A stretch of 64,000 nucleotides of DNA from Callipepla californica brunnescens (GCA_023055505.1 JALIRH010000050.1:310001-374000), one strand, 5' to 3'; shown: positions 25,578 through 39,818, numbered from the stretch's first letter. The notes: generated from the letters alone by a model not told the origin. Made by a program: numbers and translations.

Positions 25578-25797
25578 TTGGATATAAGGAAAAAGTCTTT
25601 TAAAATAAGGGCAATGAGGCACTGGAACAGGTTGCCCAGAGGGAGATGGTGGATGCCCCATCCCTGGAGACATTCAAGGTTAGGCTGGAGGAGGTCTGAG
25701 CAACCTGATCTGGCTATGGATGTGCTTGCTCATCGTAGGAGAGTCAGACTAGATAGTCTTTAAAGGTTCCTTCAAATTCTAAGACTTCTATGACTCC
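25578..25797 (+). mobile_element. CR1 LINE 3' fragment, short
   Basis: It starts at TTGGATATAAGGAAAAAG (the DIRK block). It continues through CACTGGAACAGGTTGCCCAG (EHWNRLPR-type C-terminus) and GACATTCAAGGTTAGGCTGG, then the 3' UTR TAGATAGTCTTTAAAGGTTC, and ends TTCTATGACTCC. It is only 220 bp, strongly 5'-truncated and in the same orientation as the copy 330 bases upstream. The two copies overlap in content, so they are separate insertions or a duplication rather than one broken element. Confidence 0.88.
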
Positions 25798-28783
25798 ATG
25801 CATGTGCTTCAGATACAAAAATAAATGAGTATATGGAGCTCACACTGTGGTAAGGGTGAACAGCTAGTAAAAGTTAGTTTATGAGACTGCCCAACCACAG
25901 ATTGCAACAATTTCAAGCCAATACACTGTTATGATGCAGAAAACCTCACAATATATGAGTCACCCTCTTGTCAAATCCTTTGCAATCATCATGTCATTTT
26001 GTGACTACAAATACAAAGAGGCATGGAAGCATATGGCATGCATTATCAGATCCCTCCTGCTGGTAATGACATCCAATTTAAGCCAGCCTTGAAAAAATAG
26101 TTTTGATTTTTATCTTTCAGAGAAGTCAGATGTATCAAAATTCCTTTCTTTGGCGGAAAGAATATACAACTGTAAACTACGTCCACATCTGTGCAAAACA
26201 CTTTAGCTCCAATTCCTGACTACAAACCATGACAATAATAGCAGCCCCATGCACTCATAATTTATGTACTTTTTAGGCTATGAGAAGTACAAAAAATTGG
26301 TGAAGTTACTAGAACTTATACAACGAACATGACTCTTAAGGCTTTCAGGTGAATTAATATGTACACCTGACGCTGAGTCAATTTACTGAAATTAGTAAGA
26401 TTAAGCTAGGACTTGATACACTAACCTGTATGTGAATTTGCATAATTCGCATTCAGATAACTCAGTTCCAGTAAAAAAAAGTAAATAAAATAAAAAATAA
26501 ACAGTATATTAATCTTATTTTCAAGCCAACTGAAATTTATCCTGGAAATTATAGATTAAAAACGAATATTTTAACAGTATAGAAAGACAAGAAGGTAACT
26601 TCAACAACATCCATTTTTACCAGAGTTAGAAGAAACATGTTTAGGAACTAAACAGTTATTGACATGTACATCAGTTACAAAAGTCCACCAACAAATCATA
26701 AGTGATTTAAACTGTCAGCAGAGTACACCTTCCACATGATGCAGCATAGTCCAAAGGTAAAGAAAGTGACATTGATTTAGTAGCCAGTTACCTACTTTAA
26801 AACTCTTCAACACGTTGACTTCACAAGATACTAGAATTCCCAAATGGTAGTGAAGAACTCAGCTAACTGGCATGTACTTACATTTGTATAATACACTTTC
26901 CTATTCTAACTTGTGTTTAGACGATGCCCAGAGGAAGAGACTTGCAAGAGAAGAGAAACTTTCTTTTCAAATCAGATATATCAGCCAACATGTGAGAAAA
27001 TATATCGGATCAAAATTTCTCTTCTGTATTATTACATTCTAACATTCACCATCTTTCCTCAAAGAAATAAAATCATGGAATATTTGACAATTTCTGTAGA
27101 GTAACAGGCAGCCTTGCTAGAGCCAAGAGCAAGCAGAAGCCCTTCGGTTCAGAGAAACTTTAATACTTTGTCTCCTTGTGGAACTCCAAGAAGCTGCTTT
27201 CACAAGAAAAAGGTCTAGCTCATGTCTTTATATCAGCATATAATTCAGGTTTTGTGCCAAAATGTGAAGTCCTATTCTGAGACAGATTTTCTTTGACACA
27301 CTATTCCTCTCCATGGCAGAAGCACGAGGGAGGTATAATTAATATTATTAAAAGAAAACCCAACACAGCCACTGTCGCCCCATTTTTTCCTGAAATCTGC
27401 ATATTTCTTTTTGCAGCAAAAGATATCAGACAACACCAATAAATTTTTATGCTCAGGCCCTACATTCCTTAACATCTTACATAATGCAAAAGAAACAAAA
27501 GACTGTCTGCATGCTTAGAATCATCTTGCTGTGTATTAACCTACCTCAGACTACAAGTTCCTAAGACTGTCTTTTCAGCTAGCACTGAAATGATGTTAAC
27601 CACAAGTACCCTAAGTGAAAGGGAAATCTAATTTCCTAGAAGATTCTATTTCAAGAATAAAATTTACCATGTTACATTAAGTTCCATTATTGCTTCAAAA
27701 ATGGCACCATTCATAAAGAAAAGGTCTAGGGACATTCCATTGTGAGAAGTTCCAGCTATTATATGTTTTCTAGATAGCATCTGACATTGCCCTATCACTT
27801 AGTGCCAAAGCCGTAAAATCAAACGGAAAGAAAACATTTACAAAGGTTATCCATGCCGTGGCTCTTGGAAAGCACATTAAGCAGAGCGAAGCACAGTGCT
27901 TTCTGCTACTCCACCATCTCCACAATACCCGCTCACAGGGAGCAGTGTGCTGACGTGACCGCCTGCACTAGCCCCGTGGTGCCTGACCAATACAGCCAGA
28001 AAAGAGCTTACAGACACCAAACAAGAAATCTGAGGATAAAGCAGGGGATGTGTGCTGCTTTCAGGAAAAATACCTTCAGCCATTTCTTTCCAGCAGTTCA
28101 CACACAAGCAGCCTTCAGCTTTGGTCACTTCACTTCAGCGTAAGAACTCTAATACAGCCAGACACTTAGGAAACAAGATTTAAATCTACATTGATACAGC
28201 AACAGATTTTCATCATATCGGATATTGTGATACAGTATGATTCAAATGAGGGAAACAACTTTTTGTGTTTATTTCTGTTGACTTGAAACCACACAGACAA
28301 AACTACGTGACTTCGACTTTTTATTATTGTTATTTTAGGAAAAAATAGAAAAAAAATCCAAATCCTACACATCTTCTTTACAGATTGAAACCAGTAGCTT
28401 CCAACTGTTTCACATGTGAAATTTATAATTCTTATATAGCAGACATCATCCTTTTTTTCTTTTACATTCACATAATAACATCAATTAAATGCTGATTCTT
28501 GCCAGGACGTTCTGAATTAATGCAATTAGATATGAGTCTAAAAATCTAGTCACACAGACTAAGCTGCCTCCTTATAGGACCGTAATGAGTAAAATCAAAC
28601 AGCAAGAACCCCAGTGGAAACAACGAATAGTAGCAATCTACTTTGTCTTACATTACACTGACTGCTTCACATAATTTCATTTCTACATAAAAAAGAGAAT
28701 TCCATTGTCTGCTCTGCTGCCATTTCTCCTGATATTTGAAATATATTTAATTATACAAGGTCACATCTGACGAGATAAAGCTC

Positions 28784-28836
28784 TCTGGAGAGAAAGAAAT
28801 TGAACTTTTCCATATCAGATCACTTCTCTCTCCAGA
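28784..28836. repeat. Inverted repeat, 10 bp plus 3 bp across a bulge
   Basis: TCTGGAGAGA (28784-28793) pairs with TCTCTCCAGA (28827-28836), and three more pairs form past a one-base bulge. The loop is about 26 bases. It may be fortuitous. Confidence 0.7.
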
Positions 28837-29315
28837 AATGAATTCTTTATTACCCCAAAATTACACGGTATTATCCTGAAATGACATGATACGTCTTATT
28901 TCTTATCTAGCACATTCCTGGAATTAGGCTGGAGTATAAAAGAAAACTAATGGTTCTGAGAATTGGCTGCTCCAAAGGGTTCACACTTTCATTACTCACT
29001 CTTTGTAATTGGCAGTCCACAGCAGGAGAAGCAGCAAGAAATATGCCAGTTGCATTTAGAGATGGGAGTTATGGCCTTTTCTTTATGATGCTCCATAAAA
29101 AAAATATGGCAAATTATAACAGCTGTTACGGATGTGCTAAACCTGCCAGAGGTCTGTTTGTGCTAAATGATTTTTTTCTCAATTTTATAGTTCTTCAGCC
29201 CTTCAAAGACTTAAGAGTGTTTGCAACAGGAAAGCATCATTGAAAAAGAACAATGAAAGGGAAGACAGATATTACTGAAGACCAAAAGAGATTCAAATAT
29301 TTCCTGAAACTTACT

Positions 29316-29358
29316 AGGTCCTTTCCAACCTAATGTATCTATGAATCTATGAATCTAT
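29316..29358 (+). mobile_element. Orphan CR1 3' tail (about 43 bp)
   Basis: AGGTCCTTTCCAACCTAATG followed by three TCTATGAA-type octamers is the diagnostic CR1 terminus. No ORF2 sequence precedes it, so it is an extreme 5' truncation or a decayed copy. Confidence 0.6.
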
Positions 29359-32354
29359 TTTCCTATTGAGTACATACAGAAAAAAGACATTTTGTATTTA
29401 TTTCAGCCATCAACATTTTTTTAAAAGTTACACTTTCTGGTTTGTATGTAAAACCCACAAAATATGCAAACATAAGTAAATATATATTCTTTTTTTTTTT
29501 TACCCCCTCTAGATTGTTTTGGAAATATTTACATATTTACAAGGAATTATCCTACATGGAACGTTACTAAATAGCAGCTAGAAGAACTGCTTCCAAAAAT
29601 TATTAGTGCTCTATACAGAACATAATTGCCCATGATTACTACAGAATTCCAAAGTATTTGGTCTGTTTTCCAATGATAGGAAAGGAAACAAATCAAGTAC
29701 AGGAAGCTTTCTATAGATGCACTAAGCATTACCTATACACAGATGTGCACACATATACATACAAGACTTGTATGTATATGGTCTTAAGAATGACCAGCTT
29801 CCCAAAGCAGCTCAAATATAACAATCTTACATTAAAAAGGCTGTTCGTATCTTAACAGGCAGCTTAAAGTGGACAAAAAAATAAAAATCAGTTTGTACCT
29901 AATTATCCAATATTCTTACAAATTTTCCATTTTCTGGACAGAATCTAGACTTCATCCTGTTTGTGCAAGCGATGAAGAAGCAGTAAAATCTGCATTTTGG
30001 AAAGCTAACAAAGATGGAGATGTCAGTACCATGGTCATGTCTGATCCAGACACTTCTCATACTGCTGTAGTGATATTTGATACCATGTGTATTACAGAGC
30101 AGTTTGGGCATGGAGCCACGTAGGCTAGCTTTAACTGCTCTCATTTCTAACTTTTGAATATTGGTACTTTCCTGACTGCCCTTCTACACACTCCTAAAAT
30201 ATCTCCAAAAAAGTTTTGTTTTTATTGTTATAGCTACTGATTCAACATTTTTAGTATCTCCTATGGGTTTAAAATGAACCATTAACAAGCAGGAACAGCT
30301 GCAGTAAAAATGCGTTTAAAGACTGAAGGCTCTACAAATATCAAACAAACTACAAAGGAAGTGATGAATTGCATCTAAAGGGAGAATGGTTTTTCAGCCT
30401 AGGCACTAGATTACAATGCAATTCTTTCATCACTTGGGCTTTTTAAAGATGTACATAAGTGGCAAAATCAGAAGATCGATCTACAGAAAACTGAAGGTAC
30501 AAACTCTAAGAGCCCATGTTCTTCCAATTAAATAACAGCAGCAGGTACTGCCACAGCATACAATCACTGCACAACACCTTTATGTCACTACGGTTTGCTC
30601 CAATCATCAAACTTTAATTGGACTTTAAAATTATGTCAGACTTAGATAAATAGATGGAAACCCTCTTTGCATTGATATATTGTTAAAAAAAAAAACCCTC
30701 AATTCTTGAATTAGAACAGCAGGACTACTCTAACATTTTGCTACTATGCTCTCAAAACAGTATGCAGTCTATAAATTTGAGTTCAGACACTTCATAATTT
30801 ATTGTTCTGTCTTACTTATACTCACATATTTTGCAAAGCTAAGCAAAACCAAATAAATAAATTAAAGTAAAGGGAGACACAGGGTAATTACAGACTGACT
30901 TCTTTGAACAACTTCAAAACTGTTTAGTAAAGCTAAAATGTTATAACACGCATAATCCTGAAATGAGAAAATGGGTCAGAATTGTTTCTCTTTTCAAGAG
31001 GAAACTATGACAAAGTGAACGCTGTTTTAAAATTGAAAAGATTGAGTCTTTTCTATATTATTATACTTTTTAATTGTTTCTATGAAATTGATAATTCTTC
31101 ACAGAATAAATGATCGATTGTCAGAAAACCTTACTATCCTGAGAGCAAGTAGTTCAATAAAAAAAACCTGGTCTTTCAGTATTATTTTCACGGTAGGAAT
31201 TATTTTCCTCCTCTTGACTGATAAATGTCATAATTAAATTAATAACTTCACCGTAGAATCTGTAAATACCAAAGATGCAGTCCAAAAGTCAGGCAAGAGA
31301 ACTCTGGAGGCAAGTAGAGTCTGTTTTTATAGTGGTTAGCATGTTCTGTATACAGCTACAGTGTGAAATAAAAATAGCAATAAGTAAATGATAATTGGTC
31401 ATAGAATGCATATTACGTAGAGAAAAGAGCAGTTCTTGAATGCATCAGACCAGCATTGTTGGGATTATGTGCTTTTTTTTAAAAAGTTTGAAACTGACAA
31501 TTTTTATTTTCTTACAAATGGTGCCAGATAGACTCTTTTAGACAACATATGGAGAACAAAACCAGAAAAAATGACGTTATCATAATTTATACTAAATAAT
31601 AAAGTTACTATATTTGTCTGTTTATTTCTAGTTTTTCTACTATTACATTACGAGCTTTCAATAAACCATGAGCTTGACTTCCCCTAATATCCAACCTAAC
31701 TCTACACTCTGGCAATTAATTTTGTTTTTTATTTGCTTAAATTGTTAAGCCTTCTCCTTCAGTAATATGGTGGCTTTTTTTTTTTTTTTTGAATTTTTTC
31801 TGTCTTTACAATATGCTAAACCATGAGAGAAAAAAAAAAAAAGGTAATGCTTATTTCACAGAGGTGAAATGATATCTCAAACATCATGGGAATTAAGTTA
31901 ATCTTAAAAAGCTGGTCTCTCATCTGATTTCTAATGTGACGAAGAAATAAAGAAGACGACGAAATAGAAAACAGTACATACAAACTTATGTTGGTCTCCT
32001 AAAAACAATGCTGATTTTGGATTATATGGATAGTCAAAATGCTATTTAGGGTTACTTCTATCTTTATAAAGAATAAATTGAATGAGGATTCTGAACTGGT
32101 TCTTGACTGAGATAATCTGGATTTTTTTTTTTGTTTTTTTGGTGACTAGTCTCCAGATTTCTACTTGAGAACAGCAGAATTCAACTGTGAATCGTGAAAT
32201 TTTGAAGTTTCCATAAAGGATTAGTGCACTAATATAACAGCTAATCTTCATCGTATACCTCAACAACAGTAATAGCATACCTGAATAACCTGATTCAGCT
32301 GTAGAGGTTCCCATTTACTGCAGAGTAGTTTCATCTAAAAATAGCCATTAAGCA

Positions 32355-32389
32355 TTCCTTTCAATTCAAACTACTCTATGATTCTATGA
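32355..32389 (+). mobile_element. Orphan CR1 3' tail (about 35 bp)
   Basis: TTCCTTTCAATTCAAACTAC then TCTATGATTCTATGA is a CR1 terminus with two octamers. Upstream sequence shows no CR1 match. Confidence 0.6.
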
Positions 32390-34369
32390 AAAATGAAAAA
32401 AGCATTTCCATTAAACTCAACTCCTCCCACTTTCATAAAACAATAGCATTTCTCATTCCTCTCTATCACATATTTTCTCCCAGATCAATATTCCATCTAT
32501 TCGGACTGTATATTTCCAAATGATTTTCCCAGGGAAAATAGAAGTAGAGCAATTCTGCAGTTACAAAGCCAAGAACATTTCATTGACTCCGTAGAGGGCA
32601 TGCAAGCACTCTAAGGCAGGGTTATGCTCCCAGCTTAACACATCTGTCTGAAAACTGGATTTTACTGTATATTGTTCAATTCTTTATTATTTAGGTTGCT
32701 TCAAAAGTTAAAACCTATTTCTTTCCATGTAAATTACAACAGATACAAAGACCACAATAACACTGTTACTCAGCTACAAACCCCTGTTTTTCATCCCAAT
32801 CACTACCATTAGCTGTACACTTTTGTCAGTGATAAACAAGTGCTGCATGCCAAGCTTGTAGAAATCTGTATTAGTGGAGGTGACCCACTTGTATCAACTT
32901 CCAGGTTCAGATGCTTAAGGCATTTTCAAAAAAAACCTGAAAGAAAATCCTCTCTCCTTGAAAAATTTTCTTAATGAGTAATACAGGGACATACTCATTT
33001 ATCAGGACAAGGTGAACGTGTCAGCTCTGCATATTACAAGGCCTGCTCTGAAAATACTGCCTCCTGTGCAGGCTCTCGTTTATGATTATTCTGATAACTA
33101 AACAGTACTGTCCTCTGCACAACCGCTGACAAATCAGTCCATTTACATCTATGTAGCAGCTTTATGTTCCTACAGTTCTGCAGTAAGTTGTGTACAGAGC
33201 TGGAATTAAAAGAACATAAGCTCAAATTCCACATTTTATAGTTAGTGAAAAAGCCTAAGATACTCTTACATTATATCATTTCCACAAGGATGATGTTGTA
33301 GAAGGTAAGATTCATACAGGAATGTGAAATGTCACTCAAAATAAAACGTTATTTTTGCTTTGTGATCAGCATTTACTCTAAAAACAGAGTTTATAATGCT
33401 CACTTATTTATTTTGAAGTACATAACAAACATGCTAGCCTCTAAGTGTTTCATCCAAGAGAGAAAGCTATTAACATCCAACACAGAAACAAAAGTCTTCT
33501 GCACATCCTCCAAGGGAGAAAATCCAAGCAAGGTCACATATGCAGCTAACAAGTACTGGACTGTTTCTCATACAAGTCCAGGCCAACTTTTTAAGAGAAC
33601 ACAGGTGCTGTTCCCTCTCAAAAGTGTAGAGGCACTTTAAAAAAAACAAAACATGATTTCACCTATTGATTATAAACGCAGAGCATACACAACAGCTACC
33701 CAGTACACTATGTTTCTTCCTATCCTGCAAGGCTAGACTAGAATATCACATTTTACCACAAAGAACTTACAAACACGTTCCTTAACAGCGTAATACTGCA
33801 TCTAGGAGTTCATATCTCCATAAGGCTAGAGTAACAAAAAAGGAAGCTGCATGTCTGTGGTGCTCTTTCAAATCAACTGGTACAGTGAGATACAGGCTGA
33901 CCGCTGCCCTGGTGCCAACAAAGATAATTCTCACATCCATAGACAAACAATGAAAAGGAGGAAACAACAGCAAAGAGCATGAAGGAATTGTACAGAAGGA
34001 AGGTCAAAGCTGAAAGCAGCAACTTCCAAGAGAAACGCATGAAAGCATTCCAGGAAAATCCTGCTAGAATTGTGCCAGCCTCATCCAACAGACAAAGTAA
34101 GGAAATTCTGCATTGCATATTCATCACGCAAGGAAGCAGGAAAATACTTGATCCTAGAACATCTTCACAGTTCTACTATGCCATAGCTCAACCTGCTGGA
34201 GCATGGCTGCTATCCTCAGGACTGCAGCTGGAATCTGTTGGGAGGCATCTGGTGGATGTTGAGTAGTAAATGCCCAAAAAGCAAACAAAACAAAACAAAA
34301 ACAAACAAAAAAAGCTACTGCCACACTGTGGTAAACTGTAGAAAAAAAAAAAATCCAAGCAAAAATAAG

Positions 34370-34394
34370 TTTTTTTTTTTTTTTTTTTTTTTTT
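34370..34394. repeat. T25 homopolymer
   Basis: Twenty-five thymines, the longest T run in the window. A short A-rich tract lies about 30 bases upstream. Confidence 0.9.
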
Positions 34395-36886
34395 GGTCAA
34401 CAGTGTACTATAGTATAAGAACAAACTTACTGAGGGAAGTATGTAAAGTGTTGAGAACCTCTCAAACTTATCACCTTGGAAATGATTAGGAAGAAGACAC
34501 TTTTTGACTGAACTTCTGGCAGAACAGACAAAAAAAAAAAAAAAAACGCAAAAAAAACCCCAACAAACATAAAAGAAAGGCATGTGGTTATTTAAGAGAT
34601 GTTTAAACAAAATGCTAAATTTTTAAACATTGAAAGACTATGGAGTCATTGTACATATGTTACATATGGCAGCTGAAACAGTCATATCTTTAAGCAGCAT
34701 CTAAACCAGCTTAGAGTGATTAAACAAACATTAGAAGTATAACTTGCAGCATGTTTTGGAACATAAATAATTCATTTTTCATTAACAAGTCGTTGAATAC
34801 ATTTCTCAAGCAACCCTTCATTTAAAAACCAGTGCAGCTGATGCTGTGAGAAGCAAAGACTAAGATGATTCTTGATTCTTTCCTACACCCGTTACAAAAA
34901 GACACGTATATAAAAAAAGACAATTTATATATATCTACATGTATAAATGCAAACAAACAACTTTACTACAAATTTTCCTAGCATACATAGCAGAAAACAG
35001 AATTCACACACGCAATTCATTTGGAAAACAGAAAAGCAAAGAGCAGTCTGTTGTGATTAGCAGTTAGAGATTGCCTTTGGGTTTTAAAATTTTATCATTA
35101 GAAATTGCTCAAAAGTACTCCTAAAAGACCCAACCAGTTTAGAGAGAGATTTGAAAAAATGATCTGTTTGAAATGCGTACAGATGTGTTGAATTAGATGA
35201 GAAGTACCAGAGGAAACAAGTTTTTAATATTTCATGGAACTTTAAAAGGAGGCATCCAGCACTAAAGTTATGAGGAGATGAAAATCAGAGCCTTGACAGC
35301 CCCTTATCACTCCAGGCTACTGAGAAAGCTAGTTCTCCAGGGGCTGAGACTGGGAGCACGAAGCAAGCATCTCTCAACTTACTAGAATGCATTGAAGTCT
35401 GTTTTCCTCCAAAAAAATAATTCCTGAAGATGAATGTTTCTACACATGCTTTACCCAAATGGCTCCAATAAAATAGTTGTTTAATTCACAAACCAAAGCA
35501 GCACTTCTCATTTTCAGTACCAAAGTCCAGACTCAAAATCTAAAGAAATTGCTTTTCCTCTCCCATCACTTCTAGAAGATATTTTACTTATGTAAATTAC
35601 CGAGAAGTTTTATTAGTTGAGGCAAACAAAATGTACACAAAAGCATTTAGAAGCAGACAGAGACAAGAGAAGAATCAGAAAATTAGATTTGGATAAAAAT
35701 TACACTGAATTGATAATCAGATGGTCAGCTGAAAATTAAAGTTGCTAGATGGATGGAAGCAGACTTAAAATCAGGCAGAGGCCAAGCTTACACAATCTCT
35801 ATTCAACCTCATACTGCTGTGTAGAGGTCCCATTAGCTAGGTCTCACTTAACGAGAGGATATAACAGAAGCAGCTACTAATATGTCATTCTAAACCAGGT
35901 GTAACTTTGTCTCCCTCTCCCAACAAATCAGGAGGCAATAATTGAGGGACTGTCATAATGCACTGTTGAAGAATGTGCTGCTACTTCATTTCATGTTTAT
36001 TTTGGTATATTTGCTTTCTCAGATGTAGCTGGATCCTGACCAACAGCCCTTATTGCAACAGCTGAAGCTATCTCAGGCTATATCAGCAGGAGGATCTGCT
36101 CTGGCAGCTCAGGAGGGCTGTGGCTGTGATGGGATGAGAAGTACCTGCACGCTTGGAGGGATCAAGCATACCTTAGTGCTGACTGTTTTTACAGACTTCT
36201 CATTTTATGAACTTACTGTGCTGAACCCATAGAGCTCTCACCTTGCCATGGAGATATTCTGAAGAAAAGCAGTAAATCTGATGGCAAGCTCTGAGACTGT
36301 CTGAGGGACAAAGAAACGTCTCTGGAAAAAATCTCAGACAGAGGCAGCAGTAATCTAGGATTGCTTACAAGGAAGTGGCCTTCCTTGTACTTCCCTTCCT
36401 CCAGGTCTGAAGCGCATCATCTTTTTTCATAGAAACTGTTAGCAAATGATTGTCAAGGAATCAGTCCTTTTGTTTCTGTATTCATTTGTAGCATCAGTAA
36501 AAGCAGAAATGCTTTTAAAGCTGTGTTATGTTGCAGTACCACTTGTAGGGCTGTATAGCACAGTCACACTGCATGCAGCTGAACTGAATACTTCTATACT
36601 CCCAGGGATTTAGAGCTTGATATTCTACATATCCAGAAGGGTATCACAAGTTACAAGAGACTGTATTTCAATGCATATCATGTTTTGACTGAAGAAACCC
36701 CAAAACAATACAACATATGCCCACTCCCAACTGTCCTCCTTGCATTGTTTTTTTCTCATCTGACTGCAAGGGTTAGCATAATTGCTTTTGCAATAGTTTT
36801 GTTGGTTTTTATAATTTCCTGCATCATCTTAGACACCCTGGCCTGTTTATCATTGTCTCCATAGATCACAGAAAATCAGTACAAGA

Positions 36887-36926
36887 GCTGGAGAGATCGA
36901 GGTGCTGCTGGAGAGATCGAGGTGCT
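36887..36926. repeat. Exact 20-bp tandem duplication
   Basis: The 20-base unit GCTGGAGAGATCGAGGTGCT occurs twice head to tail without a mismatch in otherwise unique DNA. Identity suggests a recent duplication. Confidence 0.95.
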
Positions 36927-37270
36927 ATTTGGAAGACTTTTTCCTACTGATTTTTTTTTTTTTTAAACACTGCTTCAATGCTCACCCATAATTTATTTCC
37001 TTGTCTGCTATCCCTATGCACTCTGAACACTTCTTCATTTTTACTGCTCTGATCAACCAATTTTTTTTTTTTTTTTGCCTTTTAAACTCCTACAGTAAAC
37101 TTGGAGGCACGAAGTTCAGCAATAGCCACATTGAATCTTCAAGGTCAGTTACCCTCCTGATACAGTTTAAACAAAGAAGCAGCTCATAAGCACCAAACAG
37201 CAGGCAACCAAGTAAGCTAAAATAACTCCGGATACAGTATTTTTGAATGAAAATGGAGGCCAGGAAACAA

Positions 37271-37317
37271 ACAAAAACACAACGACAACAACAAAAACAC
37301 AACGACAACAACAAAAC
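37271..37317. repeat. 20-bp minisatellite-like tandem, 2.3 copies
   Basis: The unit ACAAAAACACAACGACAACA is repeated exactly at 37271-37290 and 37291-37310, followed by a partial third copy. It is CpG-containing and built from CAA/ACGAC words. Confidence 0.95.
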
Positions 37318-39740
37318 CTGACAAGGGATGGAAAGGAAGATGTTGGATGAGTTTTCCAAACATCACCATAAATAGGCAGCAAGCCAGTCCTGTCAGCACT
37401 GATACCCATAAACAACTCCAGACAATTCAAACAAGGATACAGGATTTGGAGCTGTGGCTTCAAAGAGGAGGGACTGTACAATTTGAGCTCTACTGTGTTA
37501 TTATTTGGGTCCAATTTAGTTGATAGACAATCTGGGTAACTACTTCTCTTTCCCTTTCCCACATAGGTAGTTACTCAAAAAATAAAAATAAAAATTTAGA
37601 AAAAAAAAAATCAAGATAACTTACAAAACTTTAAGATAACTAATTTTCTTTGTGACTGTTATTTCACCGTGCAAATAATAATACAGCAATTTCTTTCCTC
37701 TTGGAAGGTGAGCTGCATTTCTTTATCCAAAGCTCTAAATATGAAATTGATCAATAATTAATCAGTTACTAAAACATATAGCTTCCACATACATCCTGCT
37801 CCTTTTATCCCAAGAATAACATTCTAGTGCTACCCTCTTCCAACTCTGATGTCATTTAGGTGATCGTGGTTTCATGACCAAACACAAATGCATCAGCTTC
37901 AGTTACACTCAAGTTGGTGGTTGATAGTTGCCTCATGAAAATTACTACTGTAATTAAAGATTCAAAGGAGTGAGCTTCCAGACAATCTTAACTGTTAGGG
38001 AGCTGCAAGCTAAAAAGATAGGGCTAGCAAAATCCTCAGTCCTTTTATGTATTATTTCTATTTTGCTTTTAAAAATTAAAATGCTTTCTTGTCCCTTTGT
38101 CAATCAGCATTCCACTGGTTGGGCTTTGTTTGTATAGGGGTGAGTGTTAACGTGTGTGTATCATCTTCCGTTTGTCTTCATGGAGTCATCCAGTCGATGT
38201 ATTTTTCAGCTCTAAAGTGCTCACTCAGTGAATTTCCATTGCAATGAACCGCTACAGAAAGATTTTAGTTACAACTGAACAAGAACAAATTTCTTCTCAG
38301 ATCCAAATACCTCCTTTCAGTTATGTCCTTTTAAAATACATTTTACTGACAAGTAAACTGAAACAGAAGACAATGATTAGGAATTTTAAGGGATTCATGA
38401 GTTGAAAGAAGATTTTGAATAGCGCTGGATATGCCATTTTGTAATTTGTTCCTAATTGTCTAAAGAGCAGCAAATAAACCCAGAGCCAGAGACAATGACA
38501 GGAGAGTTTCAGTACTGTAAAGCTGAACCTGCATAATAAAATGAACAATGCACACATTAAAGGTCATTTTCACATCTTTTGTGAAGGCGAATTTAGTATG
38601 CCAGTTCTGAGCAATTGAATATGCTTTATGAGCCTTTTTCTAAGGCTTTGAAATAGACATGTGTCAACACTAGGAAAAATAAGATTCTGAAATGATAAAG
38701 AATCATCAGAATTTGTGCATCCAATATACTATGCTCAACAACACGTGCAAAACTGAAATGGCTTCATTTTTAAATCCAGTGCTGTTATTTCATTTTCATT
38801 TCAACTCCTAAATGGCTTATTTCCTTCTGATACTGCTCCAGTTGCTCTCAGTGGGAAACCATATAGTTTATATATTATTCATCCAACTAAAAGCCTTGAG
38901 GCAGGACCCCTATGGAGCCTCTTCAGTAACCGGTCTCCAGATGCTGGTGATATGCAGTGCTCTAGAAGTCCTTAAACATCATAAGAACACAATTCCATTT
39001 GTTTTTGGAGCTGCGTATGTTTAAACTAAAAACCCAGGTTGCTCACCCACATTTCCACGCAGCTTCTATGACATCTAATTATTCAGGAACTAACACACAT
39101 TGAACTCCAATTTATGTGGCTAACAAAACAGCACAACAGTTATCAAGCTAAATAATCAGACTCTTATGTAGTTAAGTACGACACAGCTGAACAACCCATC
39201 CACAGAAGCACTGTACCATTGTCAGCAAAATTATTGACCCTTTTAATCTTTCCACATGCAGGAGCAGGAAGCTGAGAGTGAAAGCGGGAATCACTTTGTG
39301 CTGAGATGTCCTGACAAGATGCAAGCATGCATAAGATTTGCATTTTCATCCTGAAGTGGTAAAACAATATTTAAATCTTATTTCAGTACGACACCAGCAC
39401 AGGTGTTTAGGAATTTAACCAAAGCCAGGTTTTGAAGCTGGACTAAAATGGTTTTGTTCCACAGTTGCAAGATCTGTCTTCATATTTAACTAACACACAG
39501 AACAAACTGAATAGCATGCATTTCAATGCCTTCTTTTCCAAGATGTTTCCGTGAGCCTCTCATGCATTTTTATTCCACATAAAGGAAAGCTGTCATACAA
39601 AGTAAATTAAGTTTTTGGACATCTCAGTTGTATGTGTTGTTTAAAAGATAAACATAGAAGTTTATTAATTTAGATCTGAAAGGGATCAGTCAAATCAGTC
39701 ATTTCCATCTAACAGCACTTTGTATCTCAACTTGACCTAC

Positions 39741-39818
39741 CTCCAGCATCCCCTGCTCCAGCTCATGCAGCATTGCCATTCTCTTTTCTAAGTCTCCCTT
39801 GACACCTTCTGCCTCCCT
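39741..39818 (-). other. Weak exon-like open stretch next to a donor-like site
   Basis: On the minus strand an open stretch reading EKRMAMLHELEQGMLE ends at GAG followed by GTAGGT, a good donor. It looks amphipathic and helical. The best acceptor upstream (CTAAG) would include an in-frame TGA, so only a poor acceptor works. Not recognised, and probably chance. Confidence 0.1.

Noticed and set aside
29869..30123. 84-codon plus-strand frame with a fairly balanced composition (ASDEEAVKSAFWKANKDGDV)
   Set aside because: I considered it as a transposase or host exon but recognised no family and saw no acceptor/donor pair. It is left as unexplained unique DNA.
33979..34266. 95-codon charged frame followed by an A-rich tract, suggesting a processed pseudogene
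   Set aside because: No protein family recognised, no target-site duplication seen, and the A-rich tract is an interrupted CAAA repeat rather than a clean tail.
34188..34610. 140-codon minus-strand frame rich in Phe and Lys
   Set aside because: Much of it is low-complexity translation of A and T homopolymers (34274-34394 and 34530-34546), with no motif.
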